Of a stretch of DNA of 64,000 bases, positions 7,125 through 15,438 are shown piece by piece. The stretch is from the NCBI GenBank assembly GCA_050949905.1, contig JBMNGP010000003.1, forward strand, positions 1-64,000. Direction: 5' to 3'. Numbering within the stretch: the first letter of the stretch is position 1; the number at the start of each line of letters is the position of its first letter. A program made the position numbers and the translations under genes. The notes under the pieces were generated by a model. The model was not told the DNA's origin. It saw only the letters and a program-made list of their open reading frames with translations, and did not search any database. Source of the DNA: DUML01 sp050949905. GTDB taxonomy: Bacteria > Bacillota > Desulfitobacteriia > Desulfitobacteriales > Syntrophobotulaceae.

Positions 7125-10100
7125 ATGGAATTAAGAGTTATAAATAATCAAAGGCAGTTTAGCACATTCCTGCACTTTGTGGTAATAGACAAAACAGATA
7201 GTCTAATCTGTGCCAGCATTGGCGGTATTGAAAGCTCGGTTACAGCTGTTACAGCAGCTATTATTGAGCACCGACAATGCCAGCTAGATTTAGATAATAA
7301 TCGTTTCTATCAAATAAGATCTGATGGAGAATACAAACGGCTGATTAAAATGTCAGGGCAAACGGCTCATGGTCTTGTGATACACAAGGCCGCAGTATAT
7401 GAAGAAAATTGCCCGAGTCCAATTATATTTGCTGAAGATGGTAATATTGAACAGGCGGTAGGGTATTTTCTCTCAAAAAGGTTTGCTCTTCCAAAGGAAT
7501 GGATCGGAGAATACTATAGTTTTCTACCAAAAGATGAGGTAGAGGAATTAGAAGTACATACCAATCCGTTAGTTGGAAAATACGCTAATTTGAGAGCCGT
7601 TCGTTTATCAGATCGGATTACAGAAGAAACAATTCTTAATGAAATTGACACAAAATTAAAAAATGGTCGATTGACCATTCCAAAAATATTAGGCACTCCC
7701 AATGGTAAATTTAATCCGAGTTGGACCACTAAAGAATATCTAACTGAAAATGCTATTGCTTTGGCAGGTCAGTTAGATGTAATGCAGCCAAGGTTTGATC
7801 CTAAAAATTCTTATCATAAATTAGATAAGAATTTAGGATTAATGAACCGGCTACCCCTTCCTGTCCAAGCCATGGTAATCCAAGGTACAGTTAATGCCAT
7901 GACTGCCAAGAAAAACCCCGAAACCTCCATTTTTTGCGGAGGGGATATGGGCACAGGCAAAAGCATATCTGCCCTTGGAGTGACTCATTTATTACATCAG
8001 AAAGCCATTCAAAATGGAAGAAAGGGTTACAAGGTGCTTTTGGTAGCCCCAGGGCTTACAATACCCAAATGGATTAATGCCGAAATTAAAAAAACCTTAC
8101 CCTGGGCAAAAATTCGGGTTATTTCCAACCAGAATAATGCCTTAAAACTACTAAAACAATCCAAGGATGGCTATGAACCAGACGGCCTGGAGTTCGTAAT
8201 AGTTGGAACCGACCGGGCAAAACTAGGTCCTGAGCCTTGGTGCTCTGCTATTTGGAAAAGGGTAAAAGGAGAAAAGTTCTACGCTTGGCATTGTCCAAAT
8301 TGCGGAGAAGCCTTGCTCGATCCTGATCCGGATACAGACGAATCTGGCGATTGTTTAGCAGGGTGGAATGTATTAGCTTATGGTAGCCCACCGGATGGTG
8401 CTGACTTAACAGGCGAAAAAAATACCAACGGGGTACCGGTTAATCATCCTTTAAAATGGAAAAACCATTCCCGTTTAAAAAAATGTTCACATTGCGAAAA
8501 CGATATAAAAACAAAGGGGAAAAGTAAATTGTGGCGTCCCGGTCTAAAATCCCGGGATGAAGCAAGGAATAGACCTCGTTGGTTTATATCTCGCATAATT
8601 AAAAAAATGGGTCCGTGGTTTGACCTAATGATTCAGGATGAAGTTCATCAATGTAAAGCTCAAGATTCGGGCCGTGGCGATGCCTTTGGTCAGATGATTA
8701 AAGCAGCAAAAAAAGTGCTAATGCTTACGGGAACCCTCGTAAACGGAAAATCTACCAGCATTAAAGAGATAATCTGGCGAACTGATCCGAAAGCACTTTT
8801 AGATAACGGTTTCGATCACAGAACTGGCATGGTCCAATGGGCGGGGCGTTATGGAGTGCTAAAAAAAGTCACCACGGTATCAGAAACCGATACTGGGGTA
8901 ACAGTGAGGAAAAAGAAAACAGAATTACAGCCAACCGAGGAACCTGGTATATCACCTTCTATGACAACAGAGTTTTTGCTTCATAAAACAGCATTCATGG
9001 AGTTGGGGGATTTAGGATTGCCCTTAATCGAGAAAAAAGAAATACCTGTCTTTCTCGATATGGATAAAGAACATGCGCAGGAATATAAATCCTTTCACGA
9101 AACACTCCATGAAAAATGTAAAAAAATAGCCCAACTAGGAGGTAAGGGTGCCTGGAGTAAATTCCTTCCCGCCGTTTTAAATTACGCTGATAGGCCGGAT
9201 TTAGGCTCTGTAGTTGAATTTAAAAACGGAGATGTTATTGCAGCCCCGGAATTTGATAAAAGCTACTATACATCAAAAGAACGGTGGCTGATAGAAACAG
9301 TAAAGAAGGAACTTGCCGAAAACCGTGGTGTGGTTATTTATAATAAGTACACAGATGGATATGGAGTTAATGAACGTATCCAAATGGTACTAAAGAACCA
9401 CGGTATAGATTCAGACATCTTAAGTTCTAATACCAGCCCTGAAAAACGAGTTGAATGGTTGGCAGAAAAAGCAAATGCAGGCAGAAAAGTCCTGATCTGT
9501 AACATGAGGTTAGTGGAAGTTGGGCTCGACCTTCTCCCGTGGCCAACACTAATATTTTATCAGCTTGACTATGATATAAACATTGTCAGGCAATCGGGGG
9601 CAAGATCGTGGAGAATCGGACAGCATAGAGAATGCAGGATTTACTATCCGATACTTAACGAAACGCAACAAGTCGCTCAGTTCCAAAACCTTATGACTAA
9701 ACGGGCACATGCCCTTATTGTTGAGGGTAGGCTTGATCGGCCTGAATTAGCCCAGTTTGGGCGAGATGCTCATAATTCCATGGCTAGTGATTTAGCCGGG
9801 TGTTTAGCTGATGCAAACCTAGCTAACCAATGGCAGGAATTAGCGGCTAGAGATTTGGATAAAGATCTAAAAGTAGTAAGTGAAGCTGATTTTAAACATG
9901 AAGTGGCTGAAGCCATGAAAAAATTACAATCCGAGACAATGAGTTTATGTGGAGTTACGGAAACTGAGAGAGAATCGTTCCTCCAATCAATGCAAAAGGT
10001 TCCAGTTGCAAATACCGAACCTAAACTAGTTAAAACAGTTGCTGAAAACAATCTAATTCAAATTGACCTTTTCTCAATTGAATCAGAGGATGATAGATCA

Positions 10101-10208
10101 TCTGATGATGTAGATTTTACTATACCTTTGAAAGTTGTGGAAAGTAAGCAATCAGGATATAGAGGGAAATATGCACCTGTTATAGGCCAGATAGGGTTTG
10201 CTTGGTAA
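7125..10208 (+). CDS. SNF2/DEAD-like helicase with zinc-finger insertions
   Basis: 1027 aa. Walker A is GGDMGTGKS (about residue 272), Walker B DEVH (about 505), motif III LMLTGT (about 535) and motif VI RQSGARSWRIGQHR (about 821), the last being characteristic of SNF2-family SF2 ATPases. Two cysteine pairs, CPNCGEA...SGDC (about 390) and CSHCEND (about 456), are inserted between motifs I and II. The C-terminal ~150 residues are low complexity. Such proteins occur on plasmids and ICEs beside RadC and DUF6094 proteins and in restriction systems such as DISARM. A DNA translocase working with the neighbouring methyltransferase or nuclease is an inference. Confidence 0.85.
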   Translation: MELRVINNQRQFSTFLHFVVIDKTDSLICASIGGIESSVTAVTAAIIEHRQCQLDLDNNRFYQIRSDGEYKRLIKMSGQTAHGLVIHKAAVYEENCPSPIIFAEDGNIEQAVGYFLSKRFALPKEWIGEYYSFLPKDEVEELEVHTNPLVGKYANLRAVRLSDRITEETILNEIDTKLKNGRLTIPKILGTPNGKFNPSWTTKEYLTENAIALAGQLDVMQPRFDPKNSYHKLDKNLGLMNRLPLPVQAMVIQGTVNAMTAKKNPETSIFCGGDMGTGKSISALGVTHLLHQKAIQNGRKGYKVLLVAPGLTIPKWINAEIKKTLPWAKIRVISNQNNALKLLKQSKDGYEPDGLEFVIVGTDRAKLGPEPWCSAIWKRVKGEKFYAWHCPNCGEALLDPDPDTDESGDCLAGWNVLAYGSPPDGADLTGEKNTNGVPVNHPLKWKNHSRLKKCSHCENDIKTKGKSKLWRPGLKSRDEARNRPRWFISRIIKKMGPWFDLMIQDEVHQCKAQDSGRGDAFGQMIKAAKKVLMLTGTLVNGKSTSIKEIIWRTDPKALLDNGFDHRTGMVQWAGRYGVLKKVTTVSETDTGVTVRKKKTELQPTEEPGISPSMTTEFLLHKTAFMELGDLGLPLIEKKEIPVFLDMDKEHAQEYKSFHETLHEKCKKIAQLGGKGAWSKFLPAVLNYADRPDLGSVVEFKNGDVIAAPEFDKSYYTSKERWLIETVKKELAENRGVVIYNKYTDGYGVNERIQMVLKNHGIDSDILSSNTSPEKRVEWLAEKANAGRKVLICNMRLVEVGLDLLPWPTLIFYQLDYDINIVRQSGARSWRIGQHRECRIYYPILNETQQVAQFQNLMTKRAHALIVEGRLDRPELAQFGRDAHNSMASDLAGCLADANLANQWQELAARDLDKDLKVVSEADFKHEVAEAMKKLQSETMSLCGVTETERESFLQSMQKVPVANTEPKLVKTVAENNLIQIDLFSIESEDDRSSDDVDFTIPLKVVESKQSGYRGKYAPVIGQIGFAW

Positions 10209-10230
10209 AAATTATTTTAAATAAAAACTA

Positions 10231-10307
10231 AAAGGAGGTGCCTGTTAGGGGAGTGATTCTACTCCCCTAACAGGGGAGTAAGTATTCCCCTTAGGGGGTA
10301 ATACTCC
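10231..10307 (+). promoter_or_regulatory. Tandem hairpins between Shine-Dalgarno and the radC-like start
   Basis: AAAGGAGGTG (10231-10240) is followed directly by a perfect 14-bp hairpin (arms 10241-10254 and 10261-10274, loop GATTCT) and a second imperfect hairpin (10275-10307). The only ATG that opens the gene is at 10324, 85 nt from the ribosome site and with none closer. Stacked hairpins would shorten the path to about 18 nt. Confidence 0.5.
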
Positions 10308-10323
10308 TTCTAACAGAAAAAAT

Positions 10324-11022
10324 ATGAATAATGCCCAACAAGCTCTATTATGGGGCGATGATAACAACTATATAAATAAAAGCAGAGAAAACTACCCATA
10401 TATATGTCGGGAAGCAGCGGTAAAGTATGGCACTGACAATCTTGCCTTAGATCAGTTAATTGGTTTACTTGTTGAGTGTCCGAAAGAAACTGCGGAAAGA
10501 CTGGCGGAAATAGGTATTAGAGGCTTAATTAATGCTTCTGAAAAAGATCTTCTCGCTTATAAAGGCATTGGTCCTAAAGGACTCTTAAGAATAAAGGGAG
10601 TATTCTCTTTATATAAAAAGATTCTGGATGAAGCTCGTTTAGAACATCCTAGAATACACAGCCCAAAGGATGTAGCTAATCTTCTCATGCCTGAAATGAG
10701 ATATTTGGACCGTGAGCATTTAAAAGTAATCCTGCTTACCAACAAAAATCATGTTATTAAGGTGGTTACTGTTTCCATTGGGGGATTAGACCATGCTCCC
10801 GGCCATGCCAGGGAGATATTTAAGGAAGCAATCAAAGAAGGAGCCGCAGCCATCCTTTTGGTACATAATCACCCTAGTGGAGATGTTACTCCAAGTCAGC
10901 AGGATAAAGACTTTACAAAAAAATTGATAGAAGCCAGTAAAATTATTAACATAAACATTTTCGATCATATTATTATCGGGGATGGAAGAATAAGCAGTTT
11001 TAAAGAAATGGATCTAATGTAA
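10324..11022 (+). CDS. RadC-family JAB/MPN-domain protein
   Basis: 232 aa. The N-terminal half contains helix-hairpin-helix segments (EIGIRGLINASEKDLLAYKGIGPKGL). The C-terminal half is the JAB/MPN domain with the metal-binding HNHPSGDVTPSQQD motif (about residue 180), length and order as in RadC (DUF2466). RadC proteins were once linked to DNA repair but their function is unsettled; many are carried on plasmids, ICEs and phages. The ATG at 10324 has no ribosome site in the preceding 20 nt; the nearest lies beyond the tandem hairpins. It follows the helicase gene by 115 bp. Confidence 0.88.
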   Translation: MNNAQQALLWGDDNNYINKSRENYPYICREAAVKYGTDNLALDQLIGLLVECPKETAERLAEIGIRGLINASEKDLLAYKGIGPKGLLRIKGVFSLYKKILDEARLEHPRIHSPKDVANLLMPEMRYLDREHLKVILLTNKNHVIKVVTVSIGGLDHAPGHAREIFKEAIKEGAAAILLVHNHPSGDVTPSQQDKDFTKKLIEASKIININIFDHIIIGDGRISSFKEMDLM

Positions 11023-11040
11023 TTTTAAAAACAAAATAAA

Positions 11041-11111
11041 GGGAGGTGCCCACCGGGGCAGAGAGGATAAATCTCTGTTCCGGTATGGGGCAGATCCTCT
11101 TGTTGCCGGTG
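11041..11111 (+). promoter_or_regulatory. Structured leader between Shine-Dalgarno and a 70-aa gene
   Basis: GGGAGGTG (11041-11048) is followed by an outer stem CACCGG (11051-11056)/CCGGTG (11106-11111) enclosing an inner hairpin CAGAGA/TCTCTG (11059-11064/11072-11077). Six bases after the outer stem is an ATG at 11118. The folded spacing is about 10 nt, the linear spacing about 70 nt. The frame is also open through the hairpin from a GTG at 11046. Confidence 0.5.
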
Positions 11112-11117
11112 ACAATA

Positions 11118-11330
11118 ATGTCAATTAATATTCAATCAGAAAATAAGCTACGCAAGGGAGCCGGCAGAACAACTTTTACTAAAAGCTATCACTACGAAAA
11201 CAGCGAACCATGGGAATTGTGGGGATTTTACAAATTAGATTCTCTTTTTGAGAAAGTAACACCATCCTTCATGTTTTTCGCTGTTTGTTATCTACTTGGT
11301 CAAATAATAAGAATGTTGCTAGCGTGGTAG
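11118..11330 (+). CDS. Small membrane protein, 70 aa
   Basis: Starts MSINIQSENKLRKGAG and ends in a hydrophobic segment PSFMFFAVCYLLGQIIRMLL, so probably a single-pass protein with its N-terminus outside the membrane segment. A longer form from the GTG at 11046 would translate the leader hairpin and is judged less likely. No family recognised. Last gene of the module before the IS605 remnant. Confidence 0.5.
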   Translation: MSINIQSENKLRKGAGRTTFTKSYHYENSEPWELWGFYKLDSLFEKVTPSFMFFAVCYLLGQIIRMLLAW

Positions 11331-11356
11331 TTGATAGTATTAATATTATCGGAAAA

Positions 11357-11397
11357 CGCCGTAATACCCCTAGCTTCAGCTATGGGGATATAAGGCG
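11357..11397 (+). repeat. IS605 left-end imperfect hairpin
   Basis: CGCC at 11357-11360 pairs with GGCG at 11394-11397 around an inner stem ACCCC TAGCT TC AGCTA TGGGG. Subterminal hairpins of this kind are recognised by the HUH transposase of IS200/IS605 elements. Confidence 0.5.
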
Positions 11398-11429
11398 AAT
11401 CTTTTTTTGTGAAGCAAGAGAACAAATGA

Positions 11430-11458
11430 TTGTATTAGACAGTATGCCGTAGTATAAT
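11430..11458 (+). promoter_or_regulatory. Promoter of tnpA, probably leaderless
   Basis: TTGTAT (11430-11435), 17-bp spacer, TATAAT (11453-11458). The predicted start of transcription is at or next to the ATG at 11465, and there is no ribosome site, so the tnpA mRNA may be leaderless. Confidence 0.5.
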
Positions 11459-11464
11459 ATATGT

Positions 11465-11866
11465 ATGGATATAAAATCTAATAACAACATTGTGTACTCA
11501 TGTAAATACCATGTAGTCTGGTGTCCGAAATACCGGAGGAAAGTTCTGGCTGGCGAGGTAGAACAGCGGTTAAAGGAGCTGTTGCTAGAAATTTGTGATT
11601 TACGTCAATCAGAAATCCTAGAGCTGGAAATCATGCCAGACCATGTGCATCTGCTTGTGGAGGTTGATCCCCAGTTCGGCATACATAAGCTAATTAAAGA
11701 GATTAAAGGCAGAACTTCACGGATACTCAGGCAAGAATTTAAGCATCTGACAACTAAACTGCCTACCCTTTGGACAAACAGTTATTTTGTGGCTACAGTG
11801 GGCGGCGCCCCTCTTTCTGCAATCAAACAGTATATAGAGAACCAGAAAAGATCACAAAGGGAGTAG
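11465..11866 (+). CDS. tnpA: IS200/IS605 transposase TnpA (Y1 HUH)
   Basis: 133 aa. It shows YSCKYHVVWCPKYRRKVL near the N-terminus, the HUH metal site in MPDHVHLLVEV (about residue 58) and the catalytic tyrosine in AIKQYIENQKR (about 122). Length is normal for the single-strand transposases that act on subterminal hairpins. tnpB begins eight bases downstream. Confidence 0.93.
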   Translation: MDIKSNNNIVYSCKYHVVWCPKYRRKVLAGEVEQRLKELLLEICDLRQSEILELEIMPDHVHLLVEVDPQFGIHKLIKEIKGRTSRILRQEFKHLTTKLPTLWTNSYFVATVGGAPLSAIKQYIENQKRSQRE

Positions 11867-11874
11867 TTGTATTA

Positions 11875-12201
11875 ATGAGAACCTATTGCATTAAGCTTTA
11901 CCGGTCAAAACGAAACAAAAAACTCCATAGGGCAATAAACATAGGTGGCAGCATCTACAATCATTGTATTGCTCTGCATAAGAGATACTATCGCCTGTAC
12001 GGCAAATCCCTTGGTGCCAATAGGCTAAAGGTGCATATCACTAAACTAAAGAAAACTCCCAGGTTTAAGTTTTGGAACCAACTTGGCTCCCAAGCAATAC
12101 AGGATATAGTAGAACGTATTGATAAAGGCTATAAATTGTTCTTTAGGCTCTTAATTCCAAAGATCTTCGAAAAGTGGAAAGAAATGTTGGAAGACTTATA
12201 A
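11875..12201 (+). pseudogene. tnpB: Truncated TnpB (IS605 OrfB), N-terminal part
   Basis: About 108 aa, beginning MRTYCIKLYRSKRNKKLHRA and matching the N-terminal helical region of TnpB up to IVERIDKGYKLFFR. It then diverges and stops. The RuvC-like nuclease domain and zinc finger (some 250 residues) are missing, so this copy cannot be an active RNA-guided nuclease. Confidence 0.8.
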
Positions 12202-12266
12202 AGATAGAATGAAACAAGACTGCCGGGGCGACAGCCCTTGTTCATGGTAAAACCGGTATCAGTTCA

Positions 12267-13787
12267 TTAGTTTGTAGTAGCTTCTGCCAGCCCGGGGATG
12301 ATAATAAGTTCCTTGGTTTTCAGCCCAAGCGTAATGACACTTTTCCCGAGTTTGGTCAGATAATACTTCCGCGTACCCGCCACCTTCTTCACTATGCCGT
12401 GAATACGTAGACGTTTTAAGATGCGGGAAATGGAAGCCGGACTGAGTTCGGGAAGTAGCCTTCGAATTGATTTGTTTTGAAATCCGTTGATGTTAAACTC
12501 ACCACGCGAGAGTACCCGAAACAAAGTCTGGTCTTCTTGGCTGAAGAAGTTGAAACCTTTAAACCTGCGGCCGTTCTCCTTCTTCGACTCCGAGAGGTCT
12601 TCCAGTTTCTTGGCACCGTTACTTGGATCATCCCATGAAGAAACCAGCTCTAGATAACGACGGTTCGAAGACAGAAGGAGCTTGGCAAGCGGAAATAGGC
12701 TGTAAATGTTCTTCTTCATCGGCGCGACTCTCTGAGTGACCGTGCCATCACGATGCTGCACGTCACGGGAAATCTTGAACTGCGATACATCGTTCGCCGT
12801 GGTCTCAATACGCAATACAGAGCCGAACTTATCGTACATTTTGATGCTGACTGCACCCATATGGTGCTTGATTCTCGTTCCGAGAATTCGTTGGTTAAAT
12901 TGATTGCCCATTTCACCCTCATACTTCCAGTGGAGTTTTGCTCCTAGAAAGGTGGCGATATTGTCAGGTTTAACGGAGTGGATGGCTGTATGCACAATGG
13001 TGTCATAGACGAACTTTAAATCATCTGGATGTTCAAACGCGATATCAGTGGCATATTCAACCTGCATGATACTCCAGCGGTACATAAGCCCGAGTTTCTT
13101 GGCAGCGGGGCAGTAGCGATTCGCTAAAATGTCCAAGACCTGATGAAGATCCTCTACCCGGATATGATCGGACAAATGCTGTGCCTTCTCCCAATCATCG
13201 ATGCTGACAAAGGCGTTATCACGCATTTCATAAGCGATGCCTTGTTTCTCAAGCCGGGACGCAAGCCAATTGTGCCCATTCATGTAAAACTGCAGACGAA
13301 AAGGTGACCAAGTTGGAACACGAAGATAACACAATCCAAAGTCGGGATCAATGAAGTAGAAGTAGTAATGCAGACACTTACCCGAATCATTCTTCACAAA
13401 CGTCTTTCCTGTAGTCTTATCATGCCAAGGCTTATAGGCGTTACAACTCTCCATTGCAGAGAAGATGTGTATCAATCCGGGGTGATCCCCGCGGGTCTTG
13501 ATGATTTCTTGGATTCGATTATCTTTGCGAAACTCGCCAACCTTGCGGATAAATTCAATATCTAATTTGTTATCCTTGGCAATTTGCTCTGCATGGGTTC
13601 GGATCTCATCACGCAGATCATTGGCCCAAGAAGGATAATCAAATATCTTGATGTTCTTGCTATATAGATACGAGGTCATCCCACCGGCATAGCATAATTC
13701 AGGAATGTTGCCATGAATCAAAATTCGGTCGTAACAAGAAAGTACGCCTTTGATTTGATCTTTATATCGCTCGGTTAGTAACATCAT
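12267..13787 (-). CDS. Uncharacterised 506-aa protein with C-terminal winged-helix-like region
   Basis: Starts MMLLTERYKDQIKGVLSCYDRILIHGNIPE and resembles a widespread family of 400-500 aa proteins that, from memory, occurs in several copies per genome and is annotated as hypothetical or MarR-like. The C-terminal ~120 residues (FFSQEDQTLFRVLSRGEF...SPASISRILKRLRIHGIVKKV...YYLTKLGKSVI) look like a winged helix-turn-helix. The central region is rich in conserved aromatic residues (WSPFRLQFYMNGHNWLA) and unassigned. It is transcribed against its neighbours between two mobile remnants, with an inverted repeat just upstream. A transposition or plasmid-maintenance role is possible but unproven. 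Confidence 0.55.
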   Translation of the reverse strand: MMLLTERYKDQIKGVLSCYDRILIHGNIPELCYAGGMTSYLYSKNIKIFDYPSWANDLRDEIRTHAEQIAKDNKLDIEFIRKVGEFRKDNRIQEIIKTRGDHPGLIHIFSAMESCNAYKPWHDKTTGKTFVKNDSGKCLHYYFYFIDPDFGLCYLRVPTWSPFRLQFYMNGHNWLASRLEKQGIAYEMRDNAFVSIDDWEKAQHLSDHIRVEDLHQVLDILANRYCPAAKKLGLMYRWSIMQVEYATDIAFEHPDDLKFVYDTIVHTAIHSVKPDNIATFLGAKLHWKYEGEMGNQFNQRILGTRIKHHMGAVSIKMYDKFGSVLRIETTANDVSQFKISRDVQHRDGTVTQRVAPMKKNIYSLFPLAKLLLSSNRRYLELVSSWDDPSNGAKKLEDLSESKKENGRRFKGFNFFSQEDQTLFRVLSRGEFNINGFQNKSIRRLLPELSPASISRILKRLRIHGIVKKVAGTRKYYLTKLGKSVITLGLKTKELIIIPGLAEATTN

Positions 13788-13796
13788 TTCTTTTCC

Positions 13797-13838
13797 CCCA
13801 TGTCGAATAACGTATTTGCTTAATTATTTCGACATGGG
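13797..13838. repeat. Inverted repeat upstream of the 506-aa gene
   Basis: CCCATGTCGAA (13797-13807) and TTCGACATGGG (13828-13838) are perfect 11-bp arms with a 20-bp gap, 10 bp upstream of the gene start at 13787 on the minus strand. It could be an operator for the winged-helix protein or an element end. Confidence 0.5.
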
Positions 13839-13957
13839 TTTATAAAAATCCTATTGGTTCCGGCTCGTCCGGGTTAGGGTTTGGTGGTAAAACCCAATGA
13901 AACCTTCCCTGCCGCACTAACATGGGGGCGTGGTGGTGAGGGAAGGGGGTGGCAAAG

Positions 13958-14131
13958 ATGAAATTCATTCAGCTTTTAACAGCGATAATTTCGTTGTTTT
14001 CAAGCATATTGGGATTGATGAAACTCTGTAACGAGCTTTTCTTGATGTTAAATAATTATTCTTTAAAAACAGAACGGGTTCAGAAAAATAGGTGCAAAAA
14101 TAATTTTCAATGCAAAAGTTATTTGCATTGA
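13958..14131 (+). CDS. Possible small hydrophobic peptide (57 aa)
   Basis: ATG at 13958 follows AGGGGG at a good distance. The first ~30 residues (MKFIQLLTAIISLFSSILGL...) form one membrane segment followed by a charged tail, and a strong terminator-like hairpin overlaps the end. The arrangement recalls small holin-like or type I toxin peptides, but no family match can be claimed. Confidence 0.35.
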   Translation: MKFIQLLTAIISLFSSILGLMKLCNELFLMLNNYSLKTERVQKNRCKNNFQCKSYLH

Positions 14132-14136
14132 AAATT
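14102..14136. terminator. 15-bp perfect hairpin
   Basis: AATTTTCAATGCAAA (14102-14116) and its exact complement (14122-14136) with a 5-nt loop. A-rich and T-rich arms allow it to act in both directions. It separates the accessory DNA from the amine catabolic cluster. Confidence 0.55.
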
Positions 14137-14462
14137 ACTGGTTTATATACCTATCTTTAAGTGAAAATAAGTTTTGCATTTAAAGCAAATTTAATAAAAA
14201 TATGTATTCCGGATAAGTTATTGAATTTCTAACGTTTGTTGGGGTATGTGTTAGGAAATAAAAATGGCATAGTACTTGCAAGTAGGTAATATTAAGATAT
14301 TTTAATGGCGAAATTGACATAAGTTAACGTCCGCTTCTTTAACGGCCAAATTATCTGACAAGTATAGCTGTTCCATAAGAGAGGTGATAAATGAAGACTG
14401 TAACTTATTAAGAAGTGAAGCTTATTGGATTAAAAGAATGCTAAATGAAGAGGTGAATTGAT
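14137..14462. other. Regulatory interval before the amine cluster
   Basis: Holds the -24/-12 promoter at 14265-14280. Further on, AGAGGTG precedes a very short frame at 14392-14412 (MKTVTY), which could be a leader peptide; nothing else is supported. Confidence 0.4.
14265..14280 (+). promoter_or_regulatory. Sigma-54 (-24/-12) promoter
   Basis: TGGCATAGTACTTGCA matches the TGGCACG-N4-TTGCW consensus, with GG and GC separated by ten bases. It lies 183 bp upstream of the first gene of a cluster that encodes its own sigma-54 activator. Confidence 0.7.
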
Positions 14463-15290
14463 ATGACAAAGATTGGGGATTTGAAAGGGTTTGCTTACCC
14501 TTCGCCGCAGGGGATTGCAACAGTTGTGGGGGATCTTCCCTGGCATTTTGGGACTGAACATTTAGGAATACTTTATAAAACAGATCCCGATGTGGTTGCG
14601 TCTTATCTTCCGGAACCACTTGAGCCTGGCGAGAACCCGGATGTGGTATTTATTGAATTTGGAAAGTGGTTTTCTCTGTGGGATAGTCAATTAGACATGC
14701 AGTTTGTTAATCCCGAACGTACCTGGTATCAAGAGACTGTTATTTGGGTTAGCTCCTCATTCAAAGGTGAACAGGGAAAAACATGTATCCAAACATGGGT
14801 GGATAATGACTTCAGTTTAGCTAGAGGAATGTTTATGGGATTCAATAAAAAGTTTGGGCAAACATATAAAACTGATCCCAGGCCAGTTAATCCAAAAATG
14901 GAGCCGTTGGGAATTGGGTCAAAAATGAAAGGGTGGACCTGTGCCCATGGGGAGCGTCTCATGGAGGGAACTCTAGAAATAACCAAGAAAATACCTTATG
15001 CAGAGTTGCCAAATCCAATTCTATTACCATTATTCAATATTAGATATTTTCCCAGTATTGTAAGAAATGCCCCACCTTCCGTTTGTGAACTAGTTAAGAT
15101 ACATGCGGAGGATTTTCGTCACGGAGAAGATGTTTGGGCAGGTAATGGTACTATAAAACTTTTTCCGTCTGAACTTGAAGAATTTACCCGTCTGGTTCCT
15201 AAGGAAGTTATTGGAGCCTTCTATTATACTAATGGTTGCACTATTACAGGTGGGGAGGTTCTGCATAATTGGCTATCAGATAAGCCCTAA
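14463..15290 (+). CDS. Acetoacetate decarboxylase-family protein
   Basis: 275 aa. The region FMGFNKKFGQTYKTDPRPVNPKM corresponds to the active-site segment of acetoacetate decarboxylases, in which a lysine forms the Schiff base; the KK pair is retained. The C-terminal NGTIKLFPSELEEF segment also fits the ADC fold. AGAGGTG precedes the ATG. The true substrate is unlikely to be acetoacetate given the quaternary-amine genes downstream; a decarboxylase, hydratase or aldolase acting on a demethylated betaine product is possible. It was originally followed after about 48 bp by the BCCT gene before an IS6 insertion. Confidence 0.8.
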   Translation: MTKIGDLKGFAYPSPQGIATVVGDLPWHFGTEHLGILYKTDPDVVASYLPEPLEPGENPDVVFIEFGKWFSLWDSQLDMQFVNPERTWYQETVIWVSSSFKGEQGKTCIQTWVDNDFSLARGMFMGFNKKFGQTYKTDPRPVNPKMEPLGIGSKMKGWTCAHGERLMEGTLEITKKIPYAELPNPILLPLFNIRYFPSIVRNAPPSVCELVKIHAEDFRHGEDVWAGNGTIKLFPSELEEFTRLVPKEVIGAFYYTNGCTITGGEVLHNWLSDKP

Positions 15291-15438
15291 ATGAGTTGAG
15301 TAAACCCACTTAGAAAAAATATAGGTAGTGTAAAAAGTTTTATGAAAGAATGAAGTTTTGATGTTAGAAATGGGGGTATTTACCAAATATGCACATTGGA
15401 AACCAAATAAGCAATAAGAAAGACCATGGGAATATAAT

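Larger units (their letters stand above)
11357..12240 (+). mobile_element. IS200/IS605-family element, right part degenerate
   Basis: Left-end hairpin, intact tnpA and the 5' part of tnpB are present. The right end is not identifiable and tnpB is cut short, so the element is probably a remnant or depends on transposase acting in trans. Confidence 0.6.

Noticed and set aside
11770..11874. Longer tnpB beginning inside tnpA
   Set aside because: The upstream residues are out-of-frame tnpA sequence; the TnpB N-terminus begins at ATG 11875.
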